A DNA stretch of 64,000 nt from the NCBI RefSeq assembly GCF_015687155.1, contig NZ_JADPQF010000001.1, positions 124,001 through 188,000 on the forward strand, given 5' to 3'. The number at the start of each line of letters is the position of its first letter. The stretch's first letter is position 1. Shown here one piece after another: positions 62,754-64,000 of the stretch. The notes beneath the pieces are model-generated. The model saw only the letters and a program-made list of their open reading frames with translations. It was not told where the DNA came from and made no database searches. A program made the position numbers and the translations under genes. Source of the DNA: Aliikangiella sp. G2MR2-5 (lineage in GTDB: Bacteria; Pseudomonadota; Gammaproteobacteria; Enterobacterales; Kangiellaceae).

Positions 62754-64000
62754 ATGAGTAGTAAGACAAAAGCACCATCTTTGCTAGATGCTTTAATTCC
62801 GATTATTGCGCTAATTATTATGTTGGCTGGCTCGGTTATTTTATATGGGGATAGCTCTTCCTACGGAGCTAATCAGATAGCATTATTGCTGGCTGCCGCG
62901 ATTGCAATGCTTGTTGGCCATAAAAATGGATACCGATGGCGCGATATTGAAACTGGTATTGTTAAAGGGATTTCTATGGCATTGGGAGCTATTTTAATTC
63001 TGTTGATGGTTGGTTCTTTAATTGGTACCTGGATTTTATCGGGTACTGTGCCAACCATGATTTATTATGGACTCAAAATACTGGATCCCAGTATTTTTTA
63101 TGCCGCTGCTTGCGTTGTCTGCGCATTGGTTTCTATCAGTATCGGTAGCTCATGGACAACTGCAGGTACAGTCGGGGTCGCGCTGATCGGTATTGCCGCC
63201 GGGCTTGAACTATCTTTACCGATCACTGCTGGGGCAATTATTTCTGGTGCCTATTTCGGTGACAAAATGTCACCTCTGTCGGATACGACTAATTTAGCAC
63301 CTGCGGTTGCTGGAACCGAACTCTTTACCCATATTCGTCATATGGCCTGGACAACAGGGCCAAGTATTTTGATTGCGATCATTATTTTCACGGTGATCGG
63401 TTTCACAGGCTCAGCTGAAGGATCTTCAGAAGGTTTGCAAAATACTTTATCAATCATCAATGCTAACTTCTCAATTTCTTTTTTCACGTTATTGCCGTTA
63501 TTTTTGGTGCTATTTCTGGCGTATAAAAAAATGCCGGCATTTCCAACGCTATTTATTGGTGCTTTGGTTGGCGGCCTATTTGCCGCTTTTTTCCAGGCAC
63601 CTGTTGTCGAAAAAATGTCTGGTTCGTCTCAGTATTATTGGGTTAATGCTATTGATGCTGTGTGGCGAGCAATGTACGGCGGTTTTACCGTGGTAACTGG
63701 AGATAAAGTGGTTGACCAGCTTTTGAGTAGTGGTGGTGATGGTCGCGGCGGTATGGCTAATATGCTCAACACTGTCTGGTTAATTTTATGTGCAATGACT
63801 TTTGGTGCTGTGTTGGAAACAATCGGATTACTACAACGGCTGGTTACTAGTGCACTAAAAATGGTGAAAGGTACCGGGTCGCTAATTGGAACAGTTATCG
63901 GAACCTGTATTGGGACGAATATAATTGCTGCTGACCAATATATAGCGATTGTTCTTCCCGGCAGAATGTATCGTGCAGAATTTAAAAAACGTAAGTTACA
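62754..64000 (+). CDS. NhaC-family Na+/H+ antiporter (3' end beyond window)
   Basis: The frame runs from ATG at 62754 to the window end, giving 415 residues. Many membrane helices are clear, and SGAYFGDKMSPLSDTTNLAPA is the NhaC signature. It exchanges protons or organic acids for sodium across the inner membrane. It follows the amidohydrolase pair by 78 bases on the same strand and may be part of that operon. AAGGTAGATATTT precedes the ATG. Confidence 0.88.
   Translation, partial: MSSKTKAPSLLDALIPIIALIIMLAGSVILYGDSSSYGANQIALLLAAAIAMLVGHKNGYRWRDIETGIVKGISMALGAILILLMVGSLIGTWILSGTVPTMIYYGLKILDPSIFYAAACVVCALVSISIGSSWTTAGTVGVALIGIAAGLELSLPITAGAIISGAYFGDKMSPLSDTTNLAPAVAGTELFTHIRHMAWTTGPSILIAIIIFTVIGFTGSAEGSSEGLQNTLSIINANFSISFFTLLPLFLVLFLAYKKMPAFPTLFIGALVGGLFAAFFQAPVVEKMSGSSQYYWVNAIDAVWRAMYGGFTVVTGDKVVDQLLSSGGDGRGGMANMLNTVWLILCAMTFGAVLETIGLLQRLVTSALKMVKGTGSLIGTVIGTCIGTNIIAADQYIAIVLPGRMYRAEFKKRKL

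Noticed and set aside
1-64000. tRNA, rRNA, CRISPR arrays and transposases
   Set aside because: I looked for clover-leaf ends, spaced direct repeats and transposase motifs and found none; by eye this is not exhaustive.

Overview
The window is a 64 kb piece of a chromosome from a Gram-negative gammaproteobacterium. Evidence includes outer-membrane phospholipase A, porins, lipoprotein signal peptides, MnmC, PdxB, RmuC, DinB and DUF3581. The many secreted or periplasmic peptidases (prolyl oligopeptidase, M17, M16, isoaspartyl peptidase), sodium-coupled carriers (NSS, NhaC) and moderate GC suggest a marine protein-degrading bacterium, possibly of the Kangiella/Aliikangiella type; that placement is inference. 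No rRNA, tRNA, CRISPR array, transposase or prophage was recognised.

Layout. 1-5.5 kb: minus-strand run of a glycerate-kinase-like gene (cut by the window edge), prolyl oligopeptidase, M17 aminopeptidase and a LysR regulator. 5.7-9.4 kb: small accessory genes (GFA-type protein, P-loop kinase, two GNAT acetyltransferases) around a 900-bp non-coding stretch holding two inverted copies of one repeat of about 150 bp. 9.6-13.5 kb: DUF4382-like lipoprotein, then an ECF sigma operon (sigma, DUF3619-like, small acidic secreted protein, DUF3106-like). 13.7-16.4 kb: a secreted redoxin, then an integron-like cassette stretch with one clear attC site, two weaker ones, a lipoprotein, a Sel1-like gene broken by one stop codon and a membrane protein; no integrase is present. 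16.4-24.2 kb: outer-membrane protein, Ada, EamA transporter, DUF3581, orphan ParA, and a porin/FMN-binding/PepSY set behind a promoter that overlaps a likely Fur box.

24.6-38.2 kb is the most unusual part: an M16 protease; a TIGR02999-type ECF sigma factor with a membrane Ser/Thr kinase carrying TPR repeats; two convergent secreted proteins built from repeats with two cysteines separated by a nearly constant 12 residues; a degenerate-redoxin/2OG-Fe(II) dioxygenase fusion; and a tight three-gene operon of a zinc-phospholipase-C-like enzyme, a parvulin-like protein and a membrane-anchored helical protein. Sigma factors of this family are known to be switched on by a partner kinase, so the sigma-kinase pair may control the nearby secreted proteins (inference).

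38.4-56.9 kb is mostly housekeeping: MnmC, FolE, LysE-type exporter, PdxB, a GGDEF cyclase, RmuC, a YbaK-HDOD fusion, a PhoPQ-like two-component system behind a PepSY protein, DinB behind a palindromic operator candidate, an SDR and PldA. 57-64 kb collects peptide and amide catabolism: isoaspartyl peptidase, an NSS carrier, two overlapping amidohydrolases (the second lacking the metal-binding HxH) and an NhaC antiporter cut by the window end.
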